Source of the DNA: Polynucleobacter necessarius
GTDB lineage: Bacteria; Pseudomonadota; Gammaproteobacteria; Burkholderiales; Burkholderiaceae
Direction: 5' to 3'
Assembly (NCBI RefSeq): GCF_900095215.1
Contig: NZ_LT606949.1
Coordinates: 186,001-250,000 of the forward strand
Length of the DNA: 64,000 bases
The notes beneath the pieces were generated by a model. The model had not been told where the DNA came from and made no database searches. It was given only the letters and a program-made list of their open reading frames with translations. This document shows, piece after piece, positions 39,691-49,044 of this stretch. A program made the translations under genes and the position numbers. Positions within the stretch are counted from its first letter, which is position 1; each line of letters begins with the position of its first letter.

Positions 39691-40003
39691 AAGCTCAGTA
39701 CTTTAGCTGAATTAAAAAGCCTGTTTCAGAAAGCTAGCCTGTGGATAACTCTGTGCAAAACTTTTTGGAATTTGTGTCGTAAGTCCTTGATTGATCGTGG
39801 TCCTGATCATTTATTGCCAAAAATGCAGTTTATCGTATAAATTTATTTCTATATAAATCAATGACTTATATTATGTATGTTGGATTTATGAGACGTTTTT
39901 GGTCAGTAATTACTTACTTATAGGTATTAAACCTAAAGCGAACTGGAATCTGTGGATATGTCATTGTCTCTCAGCCAGATAGCTAGAGGGTTCAAGAGGA
40001 AAA
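39691..40003. other. Intergenic stretch between exbB and xseA
   Basis: AT-rich 313-base gap between divergent genes. It contains TGTGGATAA at 39740-39748, an exact match to the nine-base DnaA box, and TGTGGATAT at 39951-39959, one base off. I see no gene; the xseA and exbB promoters should lie here. A single pair of DnaA boxes can occur by chance. Confidence 0.35.
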
Positions 40004-41233
40004 ATGTCGGCAACGATAGACAAATCAAGGGAAATTCTGAGCGTTGGCGATCTCAACCGCGCCATAGCGGCCTCTTTAGAGGACCGTTTCGATACGGTCT
40101 GGGTAAGCGGGGAGATTTCGAACTTCAAGGCTTATGACAGCGGGCATTGGTATTTCTCTCTCAAAGACGAAGAGGGTCAGATACGTTGCGTGATGTTCCG
40201 CGGACGCAATGGTCAAGTTGGGTTTATGCCGCAATCTGGCGACTTAGTGGAGGTTAGCGCGAATCTGGGTATGTATGTGCCACGCGGGGATATTCAGCTG
40301 ACGATTCAGACTTTGCGTCGCGCAGGCATGGGTGGATTGTACGAAGCCTTCCTGAAACTCAAAGCCAAACTCGCTAAAGAAGGATTGTTTGATGACGAAC
40401 GGAAACGGGATATGCCCACTCACCCAAGATCGATTGGCATCATCACATCAGCACAAGCGGCAGCTTTAAAAGATGTCTTAAGTACGTTAGCTAGAAGAGC
40501 GCATCACATTCCGATTGTGATTTATCCGACACTAGTGCAGGGACCAGACGCACCCGCTGGAATTGTTTCAGCGCTCAAGACGGCTGAAAAAGAAAAAGCA
40601 GTCGATGTCATTTTATTGGTGCGAGGCGGTGGCAGTATTGAAGATCTCTGGGCGTTTAATGATGAGCAGTTAGCGTATGCCATCGCAGATTCATCTATTC
40701 CGGTGGTGAGTGGTGTTGGACATGAAACCGATTTCACCATTGCAGACTTTGTTGCAGATTTGCGTGCGCCAACACCAACTGGTGCTGCAGAGCTGGCGGC
40801 ACCTCGAAGAGATCAAATGCTGCAAGAGCTCGATGCCATCATGCAAGCATTGCTCCAACGCATCAATCAACGTATTGAGCGCGAGGCGCAAACCCTAGAT
40901 CAATTGGCGCTCAGACTGAGCCATGCTTTACCCAATCCCGATCGTATGCGTGAGCAAATAAGCGGCTGGCAGAAGCGATTAAATCAAGCCTGGTCAGTGC
41001 GTGTGGAGAATTGGAAGCGCAATCAATCTCATTACCAATCGCAGCTAGAGATGCTTAATCCGCAAAGAACGTTAGAGCGTGGATATGCGGTGATTTTAAG
41101 TAAAGAAAATGAAGCGTTGCATGCGGTCCGAAAACCATCCGAGTTGAATGTAAGTAATGACTTTCAAATACGATTGGCCGAGGGGCAAGTGGAGGTGCAA
41201 TTCGCGAATGTGAGTCAAACGGAAAGTAAGTAA
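40004..41233 (+). CDS. xseA: Exodeoxyribonuclease VII large subunit
   Basis: Catalytic subunit of exonuclease VII, degrades single-stranded DNA to short oligonucleotides. N-terminal OB fold (VWVSGEISNFKAYDSGHWYFSLKD near residue 32) followed by the catalytic core IGIITSAQAAALKDVL, LVRGGGSIEDLWAFNDE near 208 and SGVGHETDFTIADFVADLRAPTP. 409 residues, at the short end, with the C-terminal coiled coil and TLERGYAVI. xseB is not adjacent. Confidence 0.95.
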   Translation: MSATIDKSREILSVGDLNRAIAASLEDRFDTVWVSGEISNFKAYDSGHWYFSLKDEEGQIRCVMFRGRNGQVGFMPQSGDLVEVSANLGMYVPRGDIQLTIQTLRRAGMGGLYEAFLKLKAKLAKEGLFDDERKRDMPTHPRSIGIITSAQAAALKDVLSTLARRAHHIPIVIYPTLVQGPDAPAGIVSALKTAEKEKAVDVILLVRGGGSIEDLWAFNDEQLAYAIADSSIPVVSGVGHETDFTIADFVADLRAPTPTGAAELAAPRRDQMLQELDAIMQALLQRINQRIEREAQTLDQLALRLSHALPNPDRMREQISGWQKRLNQAWSVRVENWKRNQSHYQSQLEMLNPQRTLERGYAVILSKENEALHAVRKPSELNVSNDFQIRLAEGQVEVQFANVSQTESK

Positions 41234-41280
41234 GACCAAGCATTGCTCGAGTCATGCATATGGCAAATATCGACTCCCAC

Positions 41281-42318
41281 TTAAAAAATGTTGGGCTCGA
41301 TTTGTAAGCTCACTCCAAACTCTGCACGCACTTTATCCTGAATGCATTTTGCGAGCCCAAGAACATCTTGAGCTGTTCCACCACCATGATTGACGAGAAC
41401 AAGTGCCTGGTTTTGGTAAACACCAACGTCACCCATGCGTTGGCCTTTAAAACCGCATTGATCAACGAGCCAAGCGGCCGCCAATTTGCGTTTACCGGTT
41501 GCATCTGGATATGAGACTAGGTCAGTATGCGTTTTGAGCAAAGTTTCAAATTGCTCTTGGGGAACAATGGGGTTCTGAAAGAAGCTACCAGCATTACCAA
41601 TGACGGTTGGGTCTGGCAGTTTGCGAGTGCGGATCTTACATGCCGCTAAAAAGATCTCTTCTGGACTTGGATTAGAGCCCTCGAAAAATTGCGTTGCTAA
41701 ATCCGCGTAATGAATGCGGGCTTGCCAAATTTTAGGCAGTTTAAAAACGACCTGTGTCACGATAAAGCGGTGGGGGTTTTGCTTGAAGTAGCTATCGCGA
41801 TAAGCAAAGTGGCAGGCTTCTTTTCTCAGAGTGACAAAGGCTTGTTCTTTTGCGTCAAATGCTTCGATGCTATCAATGTAATCTGCAACCTCAACGCCAT
41901 AAGCACCAATATTTTGAATGGGTGCGGCTCCTACTGTACCGGGAATAAGCGCTAAATTTTCTAAGCCCGGTAAGTCATTCTCTAAAGTCCAGATCACGAG
42001 TTCATGCCAATTTACGCCACCACCAACCGCTAAATAAGTAGCCACCTCGTCGGAGGCAATCATTTCTTGCCCAGTGATATTCATGAGCAGAGTTGCCCCT
42101 GAAAGGCTCTCAGGAAGAATGACGTTGCTGCCACCTCCCAAAACCCGCCATGTCAGTTTTTGCTTGGCAATATCTGAAATCACCGCCGGAATTTGCTCTG
42201 GTGAAGTGATTTCGTAGGCCAGTTCGGCGCTAGCGTCAAAGCCAAAGGTATTGCGGTGCTTTAACCCGAGATTTGGGATCAATTTTGCTGGTAGGGGCCC
42301 ATTTTGAGCACGGTTCAT
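41281..42318 (-). CDS. murB: UDP-N-acetylenolpyruvoylglucosamine reductase
   Basis: Flavoenzyme that completes UDP-MurNAc synthesis. FAD-binding VLGGGSNVILPESLSG near residue 57, IPGTVGAAPIQNIGAYGVE near 128, and the C-terminal GNAGSFFQNPIV near 240 are in order. 345 residues and long C-terminal part as in type I MurB. It converges with xseA. Intact. Confidence 0.95.
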   Translation of the reverse strand: MNRAQNGPLPAKLIPNLGLKHRNTFGFDASAELAYEITSPEQIPAVISDIAKQKLTWRVLGGGSNVILPESLSGATLLMNITGQEMIASDEVATYLAVGGGVNWHELVIWTLENDLPGLENLALIPGTVGAAPIQNIGAYGVEVADYIDSIEAFDAKEQAFVTLRKEACHFAYRDSYFKQNPHRFIVTQVVFKLPKIWQARIHYADLATQFFEGSNPSPEEIFLAACKIRTRKLPDPTVIGNAGSFFQNPIVPQEQFETLLKTHTDLVSYPDATGKRKLAAAWLVDQCGFKGQRMGDVGVYQNQALVLVNHGGGTAQDVLGLAKCIQDKVRAEFGVSLQIEPNIF

Positions 42319-42419
42319 GTCACAATCTTATTCGTAAAAGAATCTAGGGCGTATTTTTTGGCGGTAAAGTCGAGCATAAGCCAGCAGGTAACCAAATAAG
42401 CAACTAAGTAAGGAGTAAA

Positions 42420-42905
42420 ATGTCATCATTTGACGTTGTATGTGAGCCCGATATGGTTGAGCTCAAAAATGCGATTGAGCAATCCAATAAAGAAATCAGC
42501 AACCGCTTTGACTTCAAAGGGTCAGATAGTCGCGTAGAGCAAAAAGATGAAGCGCTCATTTTGTTTGGTGACGATGACTTTAAGTTAGGTCAAGTTCGCG
42601 ATGTGCTGATTAATAAGATGGCCAAACGTAATGTGGATATGCGTTATCTCAAGGATGACAAAACTGAAACCATTGGTGGTGATAAGCGCAAGCAGACCAT
42701 GAAGATTCAAAAAGGTATTACTTCTGAGTTGGCAAAAAAAGTCGTACGCATCATTAAAGACAGCAAGATCAAAGTGCAGGCCAGTATTCAGGGTGATGCG
42801 GTGCGTGTCACTGGCGGTAAGCGTGATGACTTGCAAGAGACAATGGCCCTCCTTAAAAAAGAAGTGACAGAGGCGCCGCTAGGCTTTAATAATTTCCGTG
42901 ACTAA
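42420..42905 (+). CDS. yajQ: YajQ-family nucleotide-binding protein
   Basis: 161-residue protein with the family pattern [15 protein letters not shown] near residue 30 and KMQKG-like [23 protein letters not shown] near 98. Homologues bind tRNA/nucleotides, and one in Xanthomonas binds cyclic di-GMP; the role here is not known. Its stop is inside the start region of xerD. Confidence 0.93.
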   Translation: MSSFDVVCEPDMVELKNAIEQSNKEISNRFDFKGSDSRVEQKDEALILFGDDDFKLGQVRDVLINKMAKRNVDMRYLKDDKTETIGGDKRKQTMKIQKGITSELAKKVVRIIKDSKIKVQASIQGDAVRVTGGKRDDLQETMALLKKEVTEAPLGFNNFRD

Positions 42906-43821
42906 TGTTGCGCCAGCAATAGCCACAGCAAGCCAAGAAGCCATTGAGCGCTTCTGCGATGCTTGCTGGCTGGAAGATGGCTGTGCTCAAAACAGTCTGG
43001 TCGCATACCGCAGAGACTTATTGTTATTAGCCCAGTGGCTTTATAAGGAATCTGGAGGCGATCTCTACGGAGTCACTGAAAAAGATCTGACTGCGTATAT
43101 TGCCCATCGCAGGGCTGATAAGGCAACCACTGCCAATCGTCGCTTGACTGTTTTCAAGCGCTTTTACCGGCATGCACTACGTATGAACTTGGTAAAAAGT
43201 GATCCCTGTATGGGTTTGCGTGCCGCAAAGCAAGCGCTGCGTTTTCCAAAGACGCTGAGCGAAGATCAGGTAACGACATTGCTGAATGCACCCGATATTG
43301 AAACGCCTTTAGGTTTGCGCGATCGCACGATGTTGGAGTTGATGTATGCCAGTGGTTTGCGTGTATCAGAAATTGTTTCCTTGAAAACAGTCGCACTGGG
43401 TTTGAATGAAGGTGTAGTGAGAGTCATCAACGGCAAAGGCGGAAAAGAGCGCTTGGTGCCGTTTGGTGGTGAAGCGGGACAGTGGCTTAGAAAGTATTTG
43501 GCCGAAGCGCGTACCCCTTTGTTGGAAGGCAAAACATCGGATGCGGTATTTATTGGGCGGCATACCGGTACTGGTTTAACTAGGCAGGCGTTTTGGGCGC
43601 TCATAAAGCGTTATGCCACGGTAGCCAATATTCCGGTTGCGTTATCACCGCATACGCTGAGACATGCATTTGCCACCCATTTACTTAATCATGGGGCGGA
43701 TTTAAGGGTGGTACAGCTGCTTTTAGGGCATGCGGATATCTCTACTACCCAAATTTATACCAACGTGGCCAGAGAAAGACTTAAATCGATCCATCAACAG
43801 CACCATCCCCGTGGCTCATAA
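42898..43821 (+). CDS. xerD: Tyrosine recombinase XerD
   Basis: Site-specific recombinase that resolves chromosome dimers at dif with XerC. N-terminal core-binding domain begins near [12 protein letters not shown]; catalytic residues are Arg in [12 protein letters not shown], Lys in [27 protein letters not shown] and the nucleophile Tyr in TTQIYTNV. 307 residues, GTG start overlapping the yajQ stop. A housekeeping copy, with no phage or integron cargo next to it. Confidence 0.94.
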   Translation: MTNVAPAIATASQEAIERFCDACWLEDGCAQNSLVAYRRDLLLLAQWLYKESGGDLYGVTEKDLTAYIAHRRADKATTANRRLTVFKRFYRHALRMNLVKSDPCMGLRAAKQALRFPKTLSEDQVTTLLNAPDIETPLGLRDRTMLELMYASGLRVSEIVSLKTVALGLNEGVVRVINGKGGKERLVPFGGEAGQWLRKYLAEARTPLLEGKTSDAVFIGRHTGTGLTRQAFWALIKRYATVANIPVALSPHTLRHAFATHLLNHGADLRVVQLLLGHADISTTQIYTNVARERLKSIHQQHHPRGS

Positions 43822-43838
43822 GTGTTTAAGATAGCGAT

Positions 43839-44471
43839 ATGAAATTGACTCTCGATCTCTTGCTCATCCCGATTGCCTACATCGTAGGGTCTATCTCTTT
43901 TGCGGTAGTGGTGAGTAAGTGCATACGCTTGCCCGATCCTCACTCTTATGGTTCTGGTAATCCGGGCGCAACCAATGTGCTGCGGACTGGTAATAAGTTG
44001 GCTGCTGTGCTGACTTTGATCGGCGATGCGCTCAAGGGTTACTTTGCAGTAATGCTCGCACGCGTTATCTTGGGTGATGCATCCTTAACCTCGACATTAA
44101 ATTCTTGGTTACTTTGTGGGGTGGTATTGGCTGTTTTTTTTGGACATCTCTTTCCCGTATTCCATGGCTTTAAGGGTGGCAAAGGTGTTGCTACCGCATG
44201 CGGGATTTTGTTTGGCATTAATTGGATATTGGGATTGGCGACATTGAGTACATGGATTATTGTGGCAATGTTTATGCGCTATTCATCGTTAGCCGCATTA
44301 GCTGCTGCCATCGTTGGCCCCATCTATTTTGTATTCTTATTTGGCTTTCAGCCAATGGGCATAGCACTCTTGGTGGTGTGCCTTCTTTTAATATGGCGCC
44401 ATCGCAGCAATATTCAGAATTTACTCAATGGCACTGAGAGTCGTATTGGCTCTAAAAAATCGCCCAAATAA
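43839..44471 (+). CDS. plsY: Acyl-phosphate glycerol-3-phosphate acyltransferase
   Basis: Membrane enzyme that makes lysophosphatidate from acyl phosphate. Motif [16 protein letters not shown] near residue 38 and [14 protein letters not shown] near 110 are both present, with five to six helices. 210 residues. Starts 17 bases after xerD and is probably co-transcribed. Confidence 0.96.
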   Translation: MKLTLDLLLIPIAYIVGSISFAVVVSKCIRLPDPHSYGSGNPGATNVLRTGNKLAAVLTLIGDALKGYFAVMLARVILGDASLTSTLNSWLLCGVVLAVFFGHLFPVFHGFKGGKGVATACGILFGINWILGLATLSTWIIVAMFMRYSSLAALAAAIVGPIYFVFLFGFQPMGIALLVVCLLLIWRHRSNIQNLLNGTESRIGSKKSPK

Positions 44472-44527
44472 ATAATGAAAATAAACAGCCAAATAAGCAA
44501 CATCAATACCGAAAGTAAAAACACACG

Positions 44528-44899
44528 ATGACTATTGCCTACGCTTGTGTACTTTTTATGGGTCTTTTGCCTTATGTGGCAGCAGGCATGGCTAAAAAAG
44601 GTTTTGAGGGTTACGACAATGCGATGCCAAGACAATGGCTGGCCAAACAAACTGGCTTTAGGGTGCGAGACAACGCGGCTCAAGCCAATCTATTCGAGTC
44701 ATTACCCCTTTTCTTTTCTGCTGTAATCATTGCGCAAATTGCCAATGCCCCACAAGACAGAATTGACTGGTTTGCAATGGGGTTTGTACTTGCGCGCATT
44801 GCTTGCCTTGTTTGCTATATCGCCAATTGGCCCACCACTAGATCAATTGTTTGGTTATTTGGGATGATTTTTGCAGTAAGTTTGTTGTTTCAGATCTAA
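44528..44899 (+). CDS. MAPEG family membrane protein
   Basis: 123 residues with four hydrophobic helices, an AMPRQWLAKQTGFRVRDNAAQANLFESLPLFF motif in the first half and an RIACLVCYIANWPTTRSIVW segment, the MAPEG layout (membrane-associated eicosanoid/glutathione metabolism). Bacterial members are poorly characterised, so no substrate is given. Intact, with a small intergenic spacing to folE. Confidence 0.82.
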   Translation: MTIAYACVLFMGLLPYVAAGMAKKGFEGYDNAMPRQWLAKQTGFRVRDNAAQANLFESLPLFFSAVIIAQIANAPQDRIDWFAMGFVLARIACLVCYIANWPTTRSIVWLFGMIFAVSLLFQI

Positions 44900-44979
44900 G
44901 CATCTTAAGAAGTAAGTCAACTAAAGCAAGACGATTCCTCAAACATTAGAACTATTAAAATTGAGAAAAATTATTTTTT

Positions 44980-45771
44980 ATGGCATCTAAAAAACCAGTG
45001 GTAACAAAAAAGACGATAACAGTAAAAAAACTGCCAGCTAAGACGGCAGCTAAAAAAGTAACTGCCTTCAAAAAAGAATCCGCAAAAGATGAGTCTGGAC
45101 TGCCGTTGTCGGTAGTGATTCGTCGCCGTATTGAGGCACAAAAGGCCCGCTTTCATGCAAATGACAATATTTCCGCATTTATTAAACCTGGTGAACTCGA
45201 TGGCTTAGTGGATGAGGTGGCGGAAAAGATGCAGGTGGTATTAGAAAGTCTCGTCATCGATACTGAAAATGATCACAACACCAAAAATACTAGCCGTCGC
45301 GTAGCAAAGATGTATGTGCAAGAGGTCTTTAATGGGCGCTATGTAGAACAACCCACCTTAACTAAATTTCCTAATGTCAGCCGTCTAAATGAGCTCATGA
45401 TTATTGGGCCAATTACTGTGCGCAGCGTCTGTTCACACCACTTGTGCCCTATCATGGGCCGCATTTGGATTGGCGTATTGCCAAGTAAAGAGTCTGCCCT
45501 GATTGGCCTATCCAAATACTCTCGCCTTACTGAGTGGGTGATGGGTCGACCACAAATTCAGGAAGAGGCTGTAGTGGAATTGGCGGACATGCTTGAGAAA
45601 AAGATTAAGCCGATTGGTGTGGCGGTAGTTATGGATGCTGATCACTTCTGTATGCAATGGCGCGGTGTAAAAGACCGAGACTCAAAGATGATTAATAGCG
45701 TTATGCGTGGAGTCTTTCTAAAAGACTCTAACTTACGTCGTGAGTTTTTGGCTTTGATTGATCGTAAGTAA
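44980..45771 (+). CDS. folE: GTP cyclohydrolase I
   Basis: First committed enzyme of folate synthesis, GTP to dihydroneopterin triphosphate. Zinc site VCSHHLCPIMG near residue 149-159 and the second cysteine in DHFCMQWRGVKD near 222, plus TSRRVAKMYVQEVF. The 263-residue protein has a basic Lys/Ala/Thr N-terminal extension of about 35 residues not usual in the core enzyme. Could be a disordered tail or a wrong upstream start; no better start codon is visible after the repeat. Confidence 0.93.
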   Translation: MASKKPVVTKKTITVKKLPAKTAAKKVTAFKKESAKDESGLPLSVVIRRRIEAQKARFHANDNISAFIKPGELDGLVDEVAEKMQVVLESLVIDTENDHNTKNTSRRVAKMYVQEVFNGRYVEQPTLTKFPNVSRLNELMIIGPITVRSVCSHHLCPIMGRIWIGVLPSKESALIGLSKYSRLTEWVMGRPQIQEEAVVELADMLEKKIKPIGVAVVMDADHFCMQWRGVKDRDSKMINSVMRGVFLKDSNLRREFLALIDRK

Positions 45772-45798
45772 GCTCAATTCAGAGTCTCAATAGAAGCA

Positions 45799-46014
45799 AT
45801 GAAAAATCGATTTCTGTTACCCATCTTTTTGTTGATTGTTGTTAGTGTGTTTTCTTGTGCAAGCTTCCCTTCCGAAAATCAGGATCCTGCTAAAAACAAT
45901 AAGGCTGCCTACAACCAAGATTTACAAGATTGTAAAGAGGACTATCCCGAAACAGGTTCGGGGGTGCATATTCGTCAGTGGATTAATTGCATGAAACTGA
46001 AGGGTTGGAAGTAG
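45799..46014 (+). CDS. Small putative lipoprotein
   Basis: 71 residues beginning MKNRFLLPIFLLIVVSVFSC, a signal peptide with a lipobox-like SVFSC. The mature part has two further cysteines (LQDCKEDY, WINCMKLKGWK). I do not recognise a family; resemblance to short secreted proteins of the same genus is possible but not tested. Spaced 27 bases from folE. Confidence 0.6.
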   Translation: MKNRFLLPIFLLIVVSVFSCASFPSENQDPAKNNKAAYNQDLQDCKEDYPETGSGVHIRQWINCMKLKGWK

Positions 46015-46220
46015 CGCTTAACAGGCTCAGGGCGACCCCAGTTTCATCCACATATTTTGCTGAGAACAATTCTCATCTATATTCCCATATAAATCATAGA
46101 CTTGCGTGGTAACTAGCTGCGCCATTTCTTCTCCACTATGATCTTCTCTAGCTTTAAATGAGCATCAATTTTTTTTATGTACTTTTAAAGTATTTGCTGT
46201 TTTATTTTTTTGGAGAATTC

Positions 46221-46529
46221 ATGAAAAATAGTCGTCGCCAATTTATGATTTTGTCTGCTGCTGGTGCTTGTACATTGGCATTGAACGGTAAAGTTCAAGC
46301 TCAAGCCATGGTTGCTGAAACCGATCCGCAAGCTGCTGCATTGGGTTACAAGGCTGATGCCTCTAAAGTAGATAAAGCGAAATACGCTAAATACGCAGCT
46401 GGTCAACAGTGCGACAACTGTTCCCTCTACCAAGGCAAGCCTGGTTCTGCCGCTGGCGGTTGCTCATTGTTTGCTGGCAAGCAAGTTGCTGGTAAAGGTT
46501 GGTGCTCTGCTTACGCTAAAAAGGCTTAA
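46221..46529 (+). CDS. High-potential iron-sulfur protein (HiPIP)
   Basis: Periplasmic one-electron carrier with a 4Fe-4S cluster. From ATG 46221 it has a Tat signal (SRRQFMILSAAGACTLAL, twin arginine), then four cysteines for the cluster in QQCDNCSLYQG, GGCSLF and GWCSAY. 102 residues. The start at 46158 is too long and hydrophobic in its extra part and would bury the Tat motif. A strong terminator follows. Confidence 0.92.
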   Translation: MKNSRRQFMILSAAGACTLALNGKVQAQAMVAETDPQAAALGYKADASKVDKAKYAKYAAGQQCDNCSLYQGKPGSAAGGCSLFAGKQVAGKGWCSAYAKKA

Positions 46530-46573
46530 TTCACAGGAGTGAGTTGCTCAATTTTAGAGTATTGCTGCACGAC

Positions 46574-46609
46574 AAAAAAGACCGCCAAATGCATTTGGCG
46601 GTCTTTTTT
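46574..46609. terminator. Rho-independent terminator after HiPIP
   Basis: Perfect hairpin AAAAAAGACCGCCAAATG / CATTTGGCGGTCTTTTTT, with its centre at 46591-46592, A and T runs on either side. Ends the HiPIP transcript; symmetrical, so it could act on both strands. Confidence 0.9.
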
Positions 46610-46725
46610 GCTTGGACTCCCAGCATGACCTCTGCCTCTATTTGACCGATAATCCAAAAGATAGCAACCAAATAAATAAGACAAAGAGCGGCTGCGAAGA
46701 TAAATGAAACATTCATTTAAATAGT

Positions 46726-47241
46726 GGATAAAGCATGATTCCTTCTATTTTGGGGGTGATCAGCCGTCGGTAGCTTGGGCCGAGCGAATTAGGTCAGTTT
46801 TTGGGGCTTTTATTGGCCTTATGAATTGCTACCGCTAAATATCTTGGTGAGCTTGGCGGCATGGATGAGTGGATAATGGCTTCCTTTGGTGCTAGCGCTT
46901 TGCTTGTTTTTGCGTTGCCTGGAAGTCCCATGGCTCAGCCTTTGGCGGTTATCGCCGGCAATACCTTATCAGCCCTAGTGGGGATTTCGGTGCTGCATCT
47001 GGTTGGTGAGCCGCTTTTGGCTTTGCCTTTGGCTGCCACCCTATCTATCTTGGGGATGTTTATATTGCGCTGCTTGCACCCACCTGCAGCCGCAGTTTCT
47101 TTAATAGTGGTGCTGAGCCATGCAATGCACTATCGGTATGCCTTTTTTCCAGTAATGATTGATTCAGTATTGCTGATTTTGGCTGGGGCAGCCTATAGCA
47201 ATTTAACGGGCAAAATCTACCCCAATAGACCATCTAGATAG
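46726..47241 (+). pseudogene. HPP family membrane protein, frameshifted remnant
   Basis: The preserved part, MDEWIMASFGASALLVFALPGSPMAQPLAV, is followed by GNTLSALVGISVLHLVG and CLHPPAAAVSLIVVL; this HPP signature matches the HPP integral membrane family (some members are nitrite or other transporters). Upstream, another frame has SVAWAERIRSVFGAFIGLM joined by a one-base slip near 46825. No start codon opens that upstream frame; TAG lies just before it. Possibly a gene losing its 5' half. Confidence 0.7.
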
Positions 47242-47257
47242 AAAACAAAGGATTGGC

Positions 47258-47404
47258 TTATTTGATCTTTCCAGAAGTAATTGAGGCTTTGCAGTCTGTA
47301 ATGCTGTAGTTTTGAAATTTACCCGCATTTTCTTTGCGAACCGACTGACTACATTCGGTCAGTGAGTTACGTAAATTGATTTTAGGGATGGTGCCTGTTG
47401 CCAT
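47258..47404 (-). CDS. Short uncharacterised protein with strong ribosome site
   Basis: 48 residues, MATGTIPKINLRNSLTECSQ, with two cysteines (TECSQ, TDCKAS) and charged residues. It is preceded on the reverse strand by AAGGAGACAACATG, a near-ideal Shine-Dalgarno at proper spacing, which supports real translation. I do not recognise a family. The space between this gene and manC contains nothing else that I can assign. Confidence 0.5.
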   Translation of the reverse strand: MATGTIPKINLRNSLTECSQSVRKENAGKFQNYSITDCKASITSGKIK

Positions 47405-47558
47405 GTTGTCTCCTTATTTTTATGGTTTTAAAAATCCACGCTATTTTGCGCTTTTTTGATTTGAGTAAATTCTTTCACTTTTCGAAAGTCAGACCCTAAA
47501 AGCCTTAAAATGAGCCATTAATTACTTATAAAGAGCATAAAAGCTTCATTGATTATTT

Positions 47559-49034
47559 ATGACCCTAGTGTTCCCAATTATTCTTTGCGGTGGTTCGGGT
47601 GCGCGACTTTGGCCTTTATCTCGCTCAGGCTTTCCGAAGCAATTTTTGGGGTTATCTGTGGATGGCTCATCCCAAAGTCTTTTTCAGCAGGCGGTAGGGC
47701 GCATTAACTCCGTTGCGACCCCAGATATTCAAATTGGCAACACACTAGTAGTAACGAATGAAGATCACCGATTCTTAATTCTGGATCAATTGCGAGAATT
47801 GACATCAATTCATGCAACTTTATTGCTTGAACCAGTTGGGCGCAATACAGCGCCTGCTTTAAGTATGGCGGCGCTATGTGCACAGCAATTATCAAATGGT
47901 GTAGATCCTATTTTGGTTATTACCCCTGCAGATCAAACTATTCACAATCAAAGTGCTTTTACTAAGGCGCTGCAAGACTGTATTCATTCCGTAGAAGACG
48001 CACCGAATGCAATCGCTATCTTAGGCATCACGCCAACTGCACCAGAAACTGGCTATGGATATATTCAGCGCAACGATCACAAAGATGCAAATAATGCCTA
48101 CGAGGTGAAGCGTTTCGTAGAGAAGCCAGATGGGAAGATGGCGCAGACTTATTTGTCTGAAGGTTTCTATCTTTGGAATAGCGGTATGTTTGTTTTAAAA
48201 GCAAGCACTTGGTTATCCAGCCTTAAAGAATTTCGTCCAGATATTGCAGACGCTTCGGAAAAAGCATGGCAAACAAAATCAGAAGATTCTTCCGGTGGAG
48301 CAAGCTTTATTCGCCCAGGAAAAGCTGAGTTCGAAGCCATTCTAAGTGAATCAATTGACTATGCGGTCATTGAGAAGTGCCCGCAATCCCGTTTCCCAGT
48401 CAAGATGGTTGAATTGAACGCTGGTTGGAGTGATCTTGGTGCATGGGATGCGGTCTGGCAGGTTGGTAATCAAGATATCAATGGCAATGTCACTAGTGGC
48501 GATACCTTGCTTGCTAATACTAAAAATTCATTGGTGTATGCTAACAGCCGTTTAGTGAGTGCTGTTGGCGTTGAAAATTTAGTCATTGTAGAAACTGCTG
48601 ACGCTGTACTTATTGCGAACCGTAACAATAGCCAAGATGTTAAAAATATCGTTAGTCAACTAGAAGCCCAGGGGCGTGAAGAGAAGAATTTACATCGCAA
48701 AGTAGCAAGACCTTGGGGGTGGTATGACAGCTTGGATGAAGGCGAGCGCTTTAAGGTCAAGCGAATTCAGGTAAAACCAGGTGCGAGCCTCTCGTTGCAA
48801 ATGCATCATCACCGCGCAGAGCATTGGATTGTTGTTAAGGGTGTTGCAGAAATTACTAACGGTGATCAAGTGATTACCCTCAAAGAAAATCAAAGCACCT
48901 ATATCCCTCAAGGGCAATCTCACCGTCTGGCAAATCGGGGTACAGAGCCCCTAGAAATTATTGAGGTGCAATCTGGTAGCTACTTGGGCGAAGACGATAT
49001 AGTTCGTTTTGAAGATAGCTACGGCAGAAATTAA
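47559..49034 (+). CDS. manC: Mannose-1-phosphate guanylyltransferase / mannose-6-phosphate isomerase
   Basis: Makes GDP-mannose and isomerises fructose-6-phosphate to mannose-6-phosphate. The N-terminal transferase has [20 protein letters not shown] near residues 9-28 and VTPADQ; the C-terminal type II isomerase has ARPWGWYD and a cupin with [19 protein letters not shown] near 415-433. 491 residues, intact. It heads the second polysaccharide cluster but its downstream users gmd and fcl are broken; GDP-mannose may still serve other reactions. Confidence 0.95.
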   Translation: MTLVFPIILCGGSGARLWPLSRSGFPKQFLGLSVDGSSQSLFQQAVGRINSVATPDIQIGNTLVVTNEDHRFLILDQLRELTSIHATLLLEPVGRNTAPALSMAALCAQQLSNGVDPILVITPADQTIHNQSAFTKALQDCIHSVEDAPNAIAILGITPTAPETGYGYIQRNDHKDANNAYEVKRFVEKPDGKMAQTYLSEGFYLWNSGMFVLKASTWLSSLKEFRPDIADASEKAWQTKSEDSSGGASFIRPGKAEFEAILSESIDYAVIEKCPQSRFPVKMVELNAGWSDLGAWDAVWQVGNQDINGNVTSGDTLLANTKNSLVYANSRLVSAVGVENLVIVETADAVLIANRNNSQDVKNIVSQLEAQGREEKNLHRKVARPWGWYDSLDEGERFKVKRIQVKPGASLSLQMHHHRAEHWIVVKGVAEITNGDQVITLKENQSTYIPQGQSHRLANRGTEPLEIIEVQSGSYLGEDDIVRFEDSYGRN

Positions 49035-49044
49035 GGAAAACAGT

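Noticed and set aside
46531-46716. Reverse-strand ORF of 61 residues with a hydrophobic start
   Set aside because: Its second half runs through the terminator stem after the HiPIP gene, and no ribosome site precedes its ATG.
47405-47558. Possible JUMPStart/ops element before manC
   Set aside because: The GGCGGTAGCG-type core is not present.
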